Source: Thermoplasmatales archaeon E-plasma
GTDB lineage: Archaea; Thermoplasmatota; Thermoplasmata; Thermoplasmatales; Thermoplasmataceae
Assembly (NCBI GenBank): GCA_000496135.1
Contig: KI542674.1
Location: 124,001 to 188,000, forward strand
Reading direction: 5' to 3'
Length of the DNA: 64,000 nt
This document shows positions 1 to 8,431 of this stretch, piece after piece. Each line of letters starts with the position of its first letter. The stretch's first letter is position 1. Position numbers and translations under genes: made by a program. A model generated the notes under the pieces. The model was not told where the DNA came from and did not search any database. It worked only from the letters and a program-made list of their open reading frames with translations.

Positions 1-339
1 ATTGAAAGTCTTCCCATTGACCAAACTGTTGCAATGACTGGTTCATTGAGTGTTAGAGGTAATGTTCTTCCGGTTGGAGGAGTAACTGCAAAAGTTGAAG
101 CCGCGGTTGAAGCAGGACTGAAGAAGGTCATAGTCCCTAAATCAAACTACGAAGACATAATTCTTGATGAATCCCATAAAGACAAAATTGAGATTATTCC
201 TGTAAGCAATATCGAAGAAGTTCTGGAGGTGGCCCTAGGGCAATCTCAGGAGAGACAAAACTTCCTAAAAAGAATTTCTGACATTATAAAACCACAACCA
301 AAAGCAGGAAATGGAAGAACCGGGGCTTACTTTGCCTGA
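1..339 (+). CDS. lonB: Archaeal Lon protease (LonB), C-terminal fragment cut by window edge
   Basis: ATP-dependent, membrane-anchored archaeal Lon protease that degrades unfolded and regulatory proteins. Only the last 112 residues are here, reading in frame from base 1. They are the end of the Ser-Lys protease domain: the stretch LSVRGNVLPVGG followed by VTAKVEAAVEAG carries the catalytic Lys (in TAKVEAA), and KKVIVPKSN is the usual strand after it. The catalytic Ser and the AAA+ and membrane parts lie upstream of the window. The stop overlaps the next gene by 29 bases, which suggests coupled expression. Confidence 0.93.
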   Translation: MESLPIDQTVAMTGSLSVRGNVLPVGGVTAKVEAAVEAGLKKVIVPKSNYEDIILDESHKDKIEIIPVSNIEEVLEVALGQSQERQNFLKRISDIIKPQPKAGNGRTGAYFA

Positions 340-763
340 TCCAAAATTTTATTCTATTATATCTACCACTTTTTATGATAAATTTATTGCTTACGTTAAA
401 CGCTTTAGCTCAATATACTTTTTTTCATTGAATGAAATTAGATGCACAGATCAGATTGGTGAGGCATATAGACGCTCAAAAAACATATCAAATTGTAAAA
501 TAAATGAAAGGGGGGCGTATTTTCTGTGTCTGTTGACTGGGACGCCACGTATAGATGTTGCCATAGAAAAGTCCGGCTTAAAAAAGGGGACAGAGATATT
601 TGGCTCGATATCAGAGTATCCCTCAGATCTTGAACACTTTGAAGATTCTTTTAAAGGGCTTATTGCTCCTGCTCAGGTAAATTTAAAAAAAAGATGTTCT
701 GGTGAGGATATGAAAATATTCACATACATGACAATGGCAGATTTCCGTTTGCACACTGCATGA
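311..763 (+). CDS. Cgi121-like KEOPS complex subunit (probable)
   Basis: A 150-residue protein resembling Cgi121, the KEOPS subunit that binds tRNA for t6A37 modification. What I see: a central segment with a conserved-looking LLTGTPRIDVAIEKSGLKKG, like the family signature in which a tRNA-contacting loop precedes 'I-x-x-A-I-x-x-x-G-I', an N-terminal beta/alpha part with an NEIRCTDQI segment, and a normal length for the family (about 150). The ATG at 311 lies inside lon; I see no better in-frame start. Other KEOPS genes (kae1, bud32, pcc1) are not in this window, so context gives no support. Could instead be an unrelated small alpha/beta protein. Confidence 0.55.
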   Translation: MEEPGLTLPDPKFYSIISTTFYDKFIAYVKRFSSIYFFSLNEIRCTDQIGEAYRRSKNISNCKINERGAYFLCLLTGTPRIDVAIEKSGLKKGTEIFGSISEYPSDLEHFEDSFKGLIAPAQVNLKKRCSGEDMKIFTYMTMADFRLHTA

Positions 764-1135
764 AGAAAGCTACTCCACATGTTTGCCTAAAAAATGTCTC
801 CGTTTTCAAATTGTGATCAAATTGACTGAATCATAGTAATTTACACCACATAAAGAATTATTCAACACAGCACGTATGTTTTTAAATTTTACAATTGTTA
901 ACATCATCCGGATTTGTTTCCATTTCAGAATTAATCCAAAGGTTTTGTCTTTTACAGAATGTATTGTTTAACGACAATAACATAGCATGAAATTAATAAA
1001 ACAGTGAGATGATTGAAATATTATTATTTGAAATGGTCCAGAATCTTCCGCAGGTTGTCCGTATTCATTCTTTAGCATATTTCAACCAGAGTAAAATGAA
1101 TAATATGCAAATACGAAGAAGTGATAATACTAACA
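764..1135. other. AT-rich intergenic region
   Basis: About 370 bases without a convincing gene. It separates the lon/cgi121 pair from the next hydrolase and must hold the hydrolase promoter; an AT-rich TATA-like stretch lies near 1087-1105. I see no RNA gene, repeat or decayed ORF. A 63-codon frame (1009-1200) overlaps the hydrolase and lacks protein-like composition. Confidence 0.5.
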
Positions 1136-1741
1136 ATGATAGAAGAATTTACGATGAATTTAGGGCATGCAAAAATTTTCTTAAGAAAGATGATTTCTGA
1201 AAAAAATAACAGGAATCTGATACTTCTCCATGGGATGAGCTTTTCTTCATATAACTGGGTCCAAATTAACGCGTTTCAAACGTTTGCTAAGGCGGGATTC
1301 AATGTCTATGCCCCAGATTATCCTGGTTTTGGAAAGTCTGAAGAAGACCCGGAATATCAACTGGATAGTACTTTTTCAAATGGTTCAAAGTTCATTCATG
1401 ATTTTGCAGAAAAACTAAAATTGCCAAAGTTCAGTATTATAGGTCCCTCAATGGGGGGTGGCATAGCTTTGAAAACTTTAATAGACTATGATGACGTCGT
1501 TTCAGCCATTGTTATAGCCCCTGCTGGAATTCATCAAATGATGAAAGAGTTAAATAAGGTTAAAGTACCACTTCTAATTCTTTGGGGAGACAAAGATCAG
1601 GTTATTGATAAGGAAAATGCAAAATTGCTTCAAAATGCAGTTTCAGGCTCAAAACTTGTGATTGTCCCCGGTGCAGGCCACGCATTATATCTTGAAAAAC
1701 CAGAAATTTTTTATTCTGAAGTCATTCAATTCATCCATTGA
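1136..1741 (+). CDS. Small alpha/beta hydrolase (cap-less)
   Basis: Cytoplasmic serine hydrolase of the alpha/beta fold, about 201 residues. Visible landmarks in order: the oxyanion strand LILLHGMSFSSYNW, the nucleophile elbow GPSMGGG (Ser), the acid in LILWGDKDQVI (Asp), and the catalytic His in GAGHALYLEKP. There is no room for a lid domain, so it resembles the small CIB/ABHD14-like esterases. Substrate cannot be inferred. I prefer ATG 1136 (MIEEFTMNLG) over the upstream ATG 1121 because the protein fold begins there. It is a single gene with its own promoter region. Confidence 0.85.
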   Translation: MIEEFTMNLGHAKIFLRKMISEKNNRNLILLHGMSFSSYNWVQINAFQTFAKAGFNVYAPDYPGFGKSEEDPEYQLDSTFSNGSKFIHDFAEKLKLPKFSIIGPSMGGGIALKTLIDYDDVVSAIVIAPAGIHQMMKELNKVKVPLLILWGDKDQVIDKENAKLLQNAVSGSKLVIVPGAGHALYLEKPEIFYSEVIQFIH

Positions 1742-1960
1742 TTTTTAGAATCAAAAGTTAATGTGATATACATATGCAATAATCAAATTGAAAATGGGAA
1801 TTTCGAATCCTGTTTAAAACTTTATGGAATTATGATTTTAAAGGCTTGAATCTATTTGGTGATGGGAAGTTACTAAGTTGCACTCCAAGTCTTTTTAAAA
1901 TATCGATTCGAACAAAAAAGGTTATGACTTAGAGATTTATTTAGAGCACTAATCATAAGG

Positions 1961-2287
1961 ATGGTGATTATTATGCAGAACGATGAAATGGGTGAGACTT
2001 TTGATAAATATTATGATAAAAAGATAGTCACGGCACTTATTGGTCTTGAGGTTGATGTTACAGAAATAGATGCTGTTATCAATAACATCTCTAAGGATTC
2101 AAACGTTGAAGATGCATACGTAGTAACTGGCGATTTTGACATAATCATAAAGGTAAGATTCCCTGACTATCAGGAATTACAGAAATATTTAATGACCAAA
2201 ATAAGCAAGCTTAAAGGAGTAAAAGACTCTAAGACCATGATGGTAATATCCATAAAGAAAGAGGATAATACCACTTTCACGGAGTGA
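1961..2287 (+). CDS. Stand-alone Lrp/AsnC ligand-binding (RAM) domain protein
   Basis: A 108-residue protein consisting of only the effector-binding half of an Lrp/AsnC regulator (beta-alpha-beta-beta-alpha-beta: VTALIGLEVD, NVEDAYVVTGDFDIIIKVRF, LKGVKDSKTMMVISIKK). No DNA-binding helix-turn-helix is present. Such proteins (SraM/RAM type) form ring oligomers and may sense amino acids or partner with full-length Lrp proteins; the role here is inferred from the family. A GGTGAT ribosome-binding match (1963-1968) precedes the in-frame ATG 1973, while ATG 1961 sits about 25 bases after a TATA-like element, so a leaderless start at 1961 is also possible. The UPF0147 gene follows after 5 bases. Confidence 0.8.
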   Translation: MVIIMQNDEMGETFDKYYDKKIVTALIGLEVDVTEIDAVINNISKDSNVEDAYVVTGDFDIIIKVRFPDYQELQKYLMTKISKLKGVKDSKTMMVISIKKEDNTTFTE

Positions 2288-2292
2288 TTTAA

Positions 2293-2556
2293 ATGGACAA
2301 CAAGTTATACTCGGAATTAATTTATCTGCTTGAGGAACTTTCCCAGGATACTTCTGTACCAAAGAATGTGAGAAAAAGCTCAATTGACGCTAGAAATAAA
2401 CTTTCCGATGCAAAAGTGACCCTTGATCTCAGATGCGCAACGGCTATTTCCATGCTTGATGAAATAGCAAACGATCCGAATGTTCCTTCACATGGAAGAG
2501 CTGCGTTGTATACAATAATAAGCAAACTTGAAGCTCTTTCTAAATCCGGAAAATGA
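2293..2556 (+). CDS. UPF0147 family protein
   Basis: An 87-residue, all-helical protein of the archaeal UPF0147 family. The family hallmarks are present twice as a tandem helical motif: LLEELSQDTSVPKNVRKS and MLDEIANDPNVPSHGRA, that is, two copies of 'L-x-E-I/L-x-x-D-x-x-V-P-x-x-x-R'. The function is unknown; the family is widespread in archaea. It starts 5 bases after the RAM-domain gene, so the two are probably co-transcribed. Length and composition are normal. Confidence 0.9.
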   Translation: MDNKLYSELIYLLEELSQDTSVPKNVRKSSIDARNKLSDAKVTLDLRCATAISMLDEIANDPNVPSHGRAALYTIISKLEALSKSGK

Positions 2557-2649
2557 TTCGCACTCTGTTTTTATAAGCGTTTAATTAAATCATATTTCCA
2601 ATTAAGGATATACATATATATTTAATTATAATATTGGATATTGATAGTT

Positions 2650-3018
2650 ATGACTCTAACAGAGAATAGCAATAAACTTGCAAAGTTTTTGACCGAATCT
2701 GATATACCAAGAAGTGTGGCTTTCACACTTGTTTATATAAGAAACAAAGGGGAAATTACAAGCGTTGAGATTGAACGGGAAACTGGATTGAGACAGCCTG
2801 AAGTTTCAATTGCAATGCAATGGCTAAGGAGGAAGGGCTGGATCAACAAACGTAATATGAAAAAAGAGGGAAAGGGAAGGCCAGTCCATGGATATAGACT
2901 TTCAAAGGAATTCGATGAAATTCTCGAGGAAATTATTCAGGATCTTTCAGAAAAGATAGATTCAATCCAGAACATAATACAGGAACTAAAATCGTATAAG
3001 GGAGAAAAAAAGAAATAA
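2650..3018 (+). CDS. Winged helix-turn-helix transcriptional regulator
   Basis: A 122-residue predicted DNA-binding regulator. Residues about 15-85 form a winged helix: ITSVEIERETGL is the first helix pair and QPEVSIAMQWLRRKGWI the recognition helix, followed by a basic wing (NKRNMKKEGKGRP). The C-terminus (EFDEILEEIIQDLSEKIDSIQNIIQEL) is a likely dimerising coiled coil. This is the ArsR/TrmB-like architecture common in archaea. ATG 2650 is chosen over a TTG at 2641. It lies just after a TATA-like run (about 2610-2635), which fits a leaderless transcript. The target is not evident. Confidence 0.8.
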   Translation: MTLTENSNKLAKFLTESDIPRSVAFTLVYIRNKGEITSVEIERETGLRQPEVSIAMQWLRRKGWINKRNMKKEGKGRPVHGYRLSKEFDEILEEIIQDLSEKIDSIQNIIQELKSYKGEKKK

Positions 3019-3102
3019 TCCCAAATATTTAATTTACCCTTAAATTACCTTATTTTTTAAAATTAAGCCCTTTGGATTTCCAGGAATTTGAAAATGATCG
3101 AT

Positions 3103-3798
3103 TTACAAACCATTTAATTCCCTGTATCTGTGAATAACCGCCCCGTCTGATCTTCCTTCTATTGACAAATTAGCCATACCCACAAAGAGGCCTACTTCAA
3201 CAACTCCAGGGATCATCTTGATAGCGCTTTCCATTTTCACCGGGTCTCTGATTGTCTGGAATTTACAGTCTACTATGAAATTTCCATTTTCTGTCGTGAA
3301 AGCCCCGTTATCTCTCATTCTGCATTCGGAGCCCATGGACTCGATCTTCTTTATTGTGCCCGCTGAAAATAGTTTAAATATTTCCACTGGCAGGCTAAAT
3401 CGCCCCAGTGTTTCTACGTACTTACCAGAATCTGCAATAATTATGAGATTTCGAGAATTGGATGCAACTATTTTTTCTCTGGTTAAAGCCCCTCCTCCAC
3501 CTTTGATAAGATTCCCATTTGGATCTATTTCATCCGCCCCATCAATGGATACGTCGAGTTCACCTTTATATTGTTGATTCACGTTCAGACCTAATTTTAA
3601 AGCCTTTTCTGTTGTCCTTTCTGATGTTGATACAAATGTGCTTTTTTTGAATGTAAGGTTCATTTCATCTATCGTATCAAGCAAAACATTAACGGTTGAA
3701 CCCGTTCCAAGCCCGATGTTCATGCCATCCTTCATATAACGAATTGCAACCTCACACGCAATTCTCTTTTCAATATTATGCTCTTGAGAGGAATTCAC
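3103..3798 (-). CDS. rpiA: Ribose-5-phosphate isomerase A
   Basis: Interconverts ribose 5-phosphate and ribulose 5-phosphate in the cytosol. A 231-residue RpiA of normal length with the family motifs: GLGTGSTVNVLLD (phosphate loop), STSERT, DVSIDGADEIDPNGN followed by LIKGGGGALTREKIVA (catalytic Asp/Glu/Lys region), SGKYVETLG with LPVEIF, and GVVEVGLFVGMA near the end. The start is GTG at 3798. It is divergent from the thioesterase gene with only 44 bases between the two starts, so both promoters overlap. In an organism with an incomplete pentose phosphate pathway this enzyme feeds nucleotide synthesis. Confidence 0.95.
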   Translation of the reverse strand: MNSSQEHNIEKRIACEVAIRYMKDGMNIGLGTGSTVNVLLDTIDEMNLTFKKSTFVSTSERTTEKALKLGLNVNQQYKGELDVSIDGADEIDPNGNLIKGGGGALTREKIVASNSRNLIIIADSGKYVETLGRFSLPVEIFKLFSAGTIKKIESMGSECRMRDNGAFTTENGNFIVDCKFQTIRDPVKMESAIKMIPGVVEVGLFVGMANLSIEGRSDGAVIHRYRELNGL

Positions 3799-3842
3799 CT
3801 TTCCACAATTTATTGTTTTATATTACCTTTACATTACTTCTT

Positions 3843-4352
3843 ATGGCTAATGAAGATCAAAAATCATGGAAAGATTCCTATACTGCAATAGAAAGGCTTG
3901 TACTTCCCCCCGATACTAACATTTTCAATGCATTATACGGTGGAAGGCTTGTGGAATGGATTGATAACGTCGCTTCAATTGTTTCATTCAAACACTCCAG
4001 AAGGAGAACCGTTACGGGAAGTATGGACAGTATATTCTTTCTCTCCCAGATCCGCATGGGAGACATAGTAACGATGAAGGGAAGAATAAATTATGTTGGA
4101 AAAACTACAATGGAAATAGAAGTAGATGTATTCTCTGAGGAATCACTTACCGGAGAGAGAAAATTTGCAACGAAGGCATACCTGACTTATGTTGCCATTG
4201 ATCAAAACGGGAAAGCAACTTCCGTTCCAAGATTAAAATTGGAAACTGAAGATGATAAAAGGCGGTTTAAGGAAGGGGAAGAAAGAAGCAGGGAAAGGAC
4301 AGCAAAACTAAATTCAGTCAAAGAGGAGGCAAAGGCCTACGATCTTTCGTAA
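3843..4352 (+). CDS. Acyl-CoA thioesterase, hotdog fold
   Basis: Hydrolyses acyl-CoA to CoA and fatty acid. The 169-residue protein is a single hotdog domain of the YciA/BACH type: LVLPPDTNIFNALYGGRLVEWID (the N-x-x-G/A-x-x-x-G-G-x-x-x-x-x-x-D catalytic helix), then KHSRRRTVTGSMDSIFFL and RINYVGKTTMEIEVDVF. A longer open frame continues upstream to 3696, but the hotdog domain starts at ATG 3843, inside the rpiA promoter side, so I use that. The C-terminus is a charged helix (about residues 135-169) outside the fold. The substrate is not predictable. Confidence 0.88.
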   Translation: MANEDQKSWKDSYTAIERLVLPPDTNIFNALYGGRLVEWIDNVASIVSFKHSRRRTVTGSMDSIFFLSQIRMGDIVTMKGRINYVGKTTMEIEVDVFSEESLTGERKFATKAYLTYVAIDQNGKATSVPRLKLETEDDKRRFKEGEERSRERTAKLNSVKEEAKAYDLS

Positions 4353-4462
4353 AATCGTCTTTTATCCACATTAATAATCCTATTATTTTTGAGATTTAGC
4401 AAATGTTGGATTTTTTTCAAAGCAATACCACAGGATTAATAATATGATTAAATCAGGGAGAG

Positions 4463-4744
4463 ATGAATTTAGAGGTTTTCGTCTCCATGAAAAGTTTGGC
4501 AAGCTCAAATACAACAATACAGGAAGTTTTCCAAAGAGGTTTCGAGGTTGTAATATCTGTATCGGCAATAATTATTGCACTCCTCTGGATACCAATTGCA
4601 CTGGGATTTTTCAGCTCTGATGAACAGAAGAGATATGATTCAAAAAACAGAGTCAAATATGCTGCACTGGGAACCATAATTTACATTTTGGCAATTAGCG
4701 GTTTCATCTACGGAATATTCAACTTTATAGCAACCGGGGCATAA
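4463..4744 (+). CDS. Two-TM small membrane protein, VirB2/CedA1-like pilin candidate
   Basis: A 93-residue protein with two hydrophobic helices (about residues 29-53, VVISVSAIIIALLWIPIALGF, and 68-90, ALGTIIYILAISGFIYGIF) joined by a short charged loop (SSDEQKRYDSKNRVK). This topology and size match VirB2-type pilins and the archaeal CedA1/TedC pilin subunits, in which the charged loop faces the cytoplasm or pilus lumen. It is the first gene of a four-gene set that ends in a VirB4-like ATPase; the next gene starts 3 bases after the stop. A GGGAG sits directly before the ATG. The function is inferred from topology and neighbours, not from sequence identity. Confidence 0.55.
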   Translation: MNLEVFVSMKSLASSNTTIQEVFQRGFEVVISVSAIIIALLWIPIALGFFSSDEQKRYDSKNRVKYAALGTIIYILAISGFIYGIFNFIATGA

Positions 4745-4747
4745 TCT

Positions 4748-5740
4748 GTGTCTTTCAACATAATCTCCTTCCTGTCTCCGCTGGGAAGCTTTTTGCTATC
4801 AGCAGAAATAGCATCTTCAGCAGGTTTATGGGAGCTTATTATAACTTACGGACTTGGACAACCCTACGCATTTCCATACTCCTCTTCAGATCTATCAATT
4901 ATAACACCCCTTTTTAAACATATCACAAATGAATTGGCAATTCCAATTTCTCTTCTGGCAATTTTTTTAAGTTCCATAAAAATAATAATGATAAGAAAAG
5001 GAGAAGATTTGAATAGAATATTCTGGAGGATGAGTCTGGGATTACTCCTGTTCTTTCTATCTCTGGATATAAGTAGATATATCCTTGAATTTTCATATCT
5101 TGTATTTAACAGCGTCTGGTCCTATGGCTCAATAAACTGGGTATCCTCAATGACCTCAAGTCAAATTTTGTCATATCTCGGTAACATGGCATCCGGAGGT
5201 AATACGCTTTCAGCGCTTCTTCTTTCTTCCGGATACTTCGCAGCAACATTCATACTTCTAAGTTTTCTAATGTTAAGAGATGCACTCCTCATAGTTTTCA
5301 TAATTTTGTTACCGCTGGTATCTTTGCTTATGGCTGTTACTGAGTTATATGAGAGAATGCTTCAATTGTGGGTCATGTTCATTGAACTGGCACTTATTCC
5401 GTTTCCCATTGCCATTGCCCTGTACCTGAGTTCTGTTTATTCAAACATATTTTTTATGCACCTTGCATTTCTATGGGCAGCCTGTCTAATTCCTTCCATA
5501 TTTATGACAAAGGGAGGGCTGTTTAGAAATCTCATGAGTTTGGATATCTTATCGGGCGTAAATCTTGTGGGAAATAGAATGCAATTGATCACAGACAGAC
5601 TGCCAAATGTTCATTTGGGGAATATCTCCATTGGTGGAGAACAAAATGGAATGGCAAACGGGAATAACCCCTATCAGATTAATATTAATGACCTGATGAA
5701 AAAAGATGTGGAATATAGAAGAACGATGTGGCAGGATTAG
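4748..5740 (+). CDS. Polytopic membrane protein, VirB6/CedA-like channel candidate
   Basis: A 330-residue integral membrane protein with about six to seven hydrophobic segments (near residues 10-30, 55-75, 90-120, 155-200 containing two, 210-235 and 240-260), then a hydrophilic Asn-rich tail of about 65 residues. Size and topology match VirB6/TrbL-type and CedA channel proteins that pair with a 2-TM pilin and a VirB4-like ATPase. The start is a GTG at 4748, 3 bases after the previous stop, so translation is probably coupled. No signature motif allows a family call by eye; the assignment rests on topology and gene order. Confidence 0.55.
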   Translation: MSFNIISFLSPLGSFLLSAEIASSAGLWELIITYGLGQPYAFPYSSSDLSIITPLFKHITNELAIPISLLAIFLSSIKIIMIRKGEDLNRIFWRMSLGLLLFFLSLDISRYILEFSYLVFNSVWSYGSINWVSSMTSSQILSYLGNMASGGNTLSALLLSSGYFAATFILLSFLMLRDALLIVFIILLPLVSLLMAVTELYERMLQLWVMFIELALIPFPIAIALYLSSVYSNIFFMHLAFLWAACLIPSIFMTKGGLFRNLMSLDILSGVNLVGNRMQLITDRLPNVHLGNISIGGEQNGMANGNNPYQININDLMKKDVEYRRTMWQD

Positions 5741-5867
5741 TATGTTCACATTACAGAATTGGAATGTTAACATGAAAGCCTTAAAAATCTTGATATATGC
5801 CCAGGGAGTGCAGATCAGCTGATGTTCTTACCTTATTATTGAAGAAAATCTATACCGGTTGAAATAA

Positions 5868-6557
5868 ATGCAAAAACAGGATGCTTTTGGAAATTTACCT
5901 CCCAATCTAAATCACAGGGAAAGAATGTCCTTGAATCCCAACCTGGATTTATATGTAATTGCAGTTGCTCTGTCTGCAATATTTCTGAATTTCAGCAATG
6001 ATTTCTTACCTTACATCGTGAGAATACCTGCAATTATCCTGGCCCTGGTTATTATTGCAGCAGTTTTATGTTCCATTTCAATAGCTAAATATATTAAAAT
6101 TCGGACAATCTCATTGAGCAAGAACTGTGAGAAGACAAACGTTAATACACTGATAATTGGCAGAAATACAGAAATGTCCGGCATAGAGGTGATTCCTGTA
6201 GAAATAGGGGCAATGACCCTGAGGGAACAGAACCTTTTCAAAAGTTCTCTTTCAAAGATATGGTCCAGAATGCCTGATGATTTGATACTTATATCAATGA
6301 ACTTCAACAATGTAGAAATTCCAGTAAAGAATGAAAATTCAGCAGTGGAATCATATTCCAGTATGTTAAGAAATCTTATGGGAAATACCTTCTACTTTAG
6401 ACACTTTATACTTATAAGAAATGCAAAGGGAATTGAAAGAAAGGGAAAACTCCAATCGGATTTGGATACCGTGCAGGAGCAGCTAGCCTCAATAGGCATG
6501 AAATTTAAGCAAATGGATACTTCACTTCTTGAAAAATTATGGGGGGAGTTCCCTTGA
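5868..6557 (+). CDS. Two-TM protein with VirB4 N-terminal-like cytoplasmic domain (PrgI/VirB3-like)
   Basis: A 229-residue protein. Residues about 27-80 form two membrane helices separated by a very short turn, the layout of VirB3/PrgI. The remaining about 145 residues are cytoplasmic alpha/beta (GIEVIPVEIGAMTLREQ, PDDLILISMNFNNVEIPV, FRHFILIRNAKG, LDTVQEQLASIGMKFKQMD) and resemble the domain that precedes the ATPase core in VirB4/TrbE proteins, where a long helix pair and 'fl.i...' strand recur. So the locus seems to carry a VirB3-like part fused to a VirB4 N-domain, with the motor on the next gene. It overlaps that gene by 19 bases. Confidence 0.5.
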   Translation: MQKQDAFGNLPPNLNHRERMSLNPNLDLYVIAVALSAIFLNFSNDFLPYIVRIPAIILALVIIAAVLCSISIAKYIKIRTISLSKNCEKTNVNTLIIGRNTEMSGIEVIPVEIGAMTLREQNLFKSSLSKIWSRMPDDLILISMNFNNVEIPVKNENSAVESYSSMLRNLMGNTFYFRHFILIRNAKGIERKGKLQSDLDTVQEQLASIGMKFKQMDTSLLEKLWGEFP

Positions 6558-7924
6558 AGAAAGCCCAAAAAAACCATGTTAAAGTGCGACTCCATAAAAC
6601 TTATTTTCAGTCGACAAGATTCAAATCACACATTCGTATTTCTGATTCCAAACCTGCAAACACTCTGGAAATTTCCCCATTGATAAATGGATTATCTATC
6701 CCCCTGGATATAATGTACTCACTGACCAGATTAAAAAAGGACAGCAAGACATTTGGAAGGATAAGAGCAGCCAAAAGAGCAAATCTCATGTCTGAGAGAA
6801 AAAAACATCCTCATAACCCTTCAAAGCGAATTATTGATGAGGAGAAATATGCAAGCAAAATTCATGAAATGAATTCCAGCGAGACCGGAGCGTTATATCA
6901 GGGAACATTCACAATATCACCTGGAAGCAATAATCCTGTAAAACTCAGAGAATATACGTTTAGAATACGAAATTCCCTGGAACTCATGGGAACAACCTTG
7001 AATCTTAAAGGGAAATTGACCAGATCCCACATGGAAAAACTGAATGCCTTTGATTTCCCAAAATCTGATAGATATCTCATCGACAGTGATTCATTGGTAA
7101 ACCTTATTCCATGGTTCACCGAATCGGTTCCTGATACTAATGGAGTGTTAATAGGACTTGACTCTTATTCAGGGAAGCCTGTCTTTTTAAATTTATGGTC
7201 AAAGCCATCATTTAACTCATTGATCCTTGGTGAAATAGGATCAGGAAAGAGCTACTTTACCAAGACCTTTCTTTTGAGGAATTTAGTACTCGATCTTGCT
7301 GATGAGATATATATTTTTGACCCCATGAATGAATATTTTGCCGGAAAAGACCTTACTTCATATTCTGATGTAGAAATAATATCCTTTGGTAATGATTTGA
7401 CGAACAAAAATTCATTTCGATCTGAAGCGAAAAAAAATAAAATGATTAAAATCTTTAGATTTGTGGAGGAGGCGAAGACCGAGGAAAATTTTCTCCTGTG
7501 CTTATCAGATATGCTCAATTTAATCAAAAATTCCGGTTCAAAGAGAAAACTGTTGATTTTGGATGAGGCACACCTTCTGCTTAGATCCAGTAAAACTATG
7601 AAATTATATGGAGAAATTGTAAGATCATCAAGGCACTATGTCACTTCAGTTATATCGATATCGCAGGGAATTGGTGAGTTTTTGTTAAGGCAGGGAGGAC
7701 AATCCATTTTTGAGAATTCAATAAACATTTTCATATTCAGAAATAAATTCTGGGAAGATCTTAAGACAGTGGCAATATCTCCGGAAAATTATGGGTACTT
7801 GGATTTTAAGAATCTATCTGGAGGAAAAGGTGAATCTTACTCTGAACTATTCTATTATACCAGCGGAAGTTTGAGAAAACTCACTTATATCTCAACAGAC
7901 TTTGAAAAAAATTTCATTGGGTAA
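6539..7924 (+). CDS. VirB4/CedB-like secretion or DNA-transport ATPase
   Basis: A 461-residue motor ATPase of the HerA-FtsK/VirB4 group. Residues about 1-100 are very basic. Walker A is GEIGSGKS (about 231-238), preceded by the VirB4-typical strand GKPVFLNLWSKPSFNSLILG; the Walker-A-proximal DPMNEY and the Walker B LLILDEAHLLL (about 337-347) follow, then SSRHYVTSVISISQG (sensor-like Gln) and a C-terminal strand. All core residues for ATP hydrolysis are present. No relaxase or coupling protein is nearby, so import or pilus function is more likely than conjugation. The start could be ATG 6539 or TTG 6554, both inside the preceding gene. Confidence 0.75.
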   Translation: MGGVPLKKAQKNHVKVRLHKTYFQSTRFKSHIRISDSKPANTLEISPLINGLSIPLDIMYSLTRLKKDSKTFGRIRAAKRANLMSERKKHPHNPSKRIIDEEKYASKIHEMNSSETGALYQGTFTISPGSNNPVKLREYTFRIRNSLELMGTTLNLKGKLTRSHMEKLNAFDFPKSDRYLIDSDSLVNLIPWFTESVPDTNGVLIGLDSYSGKPVFLNLWSKPSFNSLILGEIGSGKSYFTKTFLLRNLVLDLADEIYIFDPMNEYFAGKDLTSYSDVEIISFGNDLTNKNSFRSEAKKNKMIKIFRFVEEAKTEENFLLCLSDMLNLIKNSGSKRKLLILDEAHLLLRSSKTMKLYGEIVRSSRHYVTSVISISQGIGEFLLRQGGQSIFENSINIFIFRNKFWEDLKTVAISPENYGYLDFKNLSGGKGESYSELFYYTSGSLRKLTYISTDFEKNFIG

Positions 7925-7927
7925 AAT

Positions 7928-8179
7928 TTATCTTTTTACAGTAGAAATTCTCTTCTTCGTTTCACCAAGAATAATAGCCATTATGCCAAAGGCTAAGAGA
8001 ACAACTACAAGGGAATATAGTCCAGGATCAGTCCATGCATCAAAATATTCTGCCCACGCAAAATAATAAGAAAGCCCTGAAATAACAAAAAAAAGCCCTA
8101 TGGCAATTGTGGCGTTGTTATATGTGAATTTCGTCAGTATTCTCTGTAATTTTCCATTTGATGATTTTTCTGCTTCCAT
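7928..8179 (-). CDS. Small two-TM membrane protein
   Basis: An 83-residue protein with two hydrophobic helices (about 25-43 and 55-72) and charged termini (MEAEKSSNGK at the start, KKRISTVKR at the end). I do not recognise a family. It is convergent with the VirB4-like ATPase and ends 3 bases from its stop, so it is not part of that operon. A TATA-like AT run lies upstream on its strand (about 8195-8215). It may be lineage specific. Confidence 0.6.
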   Translation of the reverse strand: MEAEKSSNGKLQRILTKFTYNNATIAIGLFFVISGLSYYFAWAEYFDAWTDPGLYSLVVVLLAFGIMAIILGETKKRISTVKR

Positions 8180-8431
8180 TTTTATTATGCCATAATTAGA
8201 AATACATATTTAAATTGCAGCGTTTTTATTCCCCATACAATTTTTACCGAATTTCTCTCGATGTGATATTTATTTTTTTCCCGGCAGGATAACGCTCTTG
8301 AAGTAATCATTACTAAGGAAAAACTAAAAAATGACCTTCATAAGCATTGAAAAATTCTCAACAGTTCTAATCGTGCTTTTATTTCCATCTGTCCAATAAA
8401 CTTATTAGCGGATGTGAAATTCAGGTGGAAT

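Noticed and set aside
1009-1200. 63-codon plus-strand ORF before the hydrolase
   Set aside because: It overlaps the hydrolase start in another frame and its translation lacks protein-like composition.
4463-7924. Reading the four-gene cassette as an archaellum or type IV pilus operon
   Set aside because: There is no prepilin peptidase-type signal (class III), no PilB/FlaI-type GSPII/E ATPase and no FlaJ/TadC platform; the ATPase is VirB4-like.
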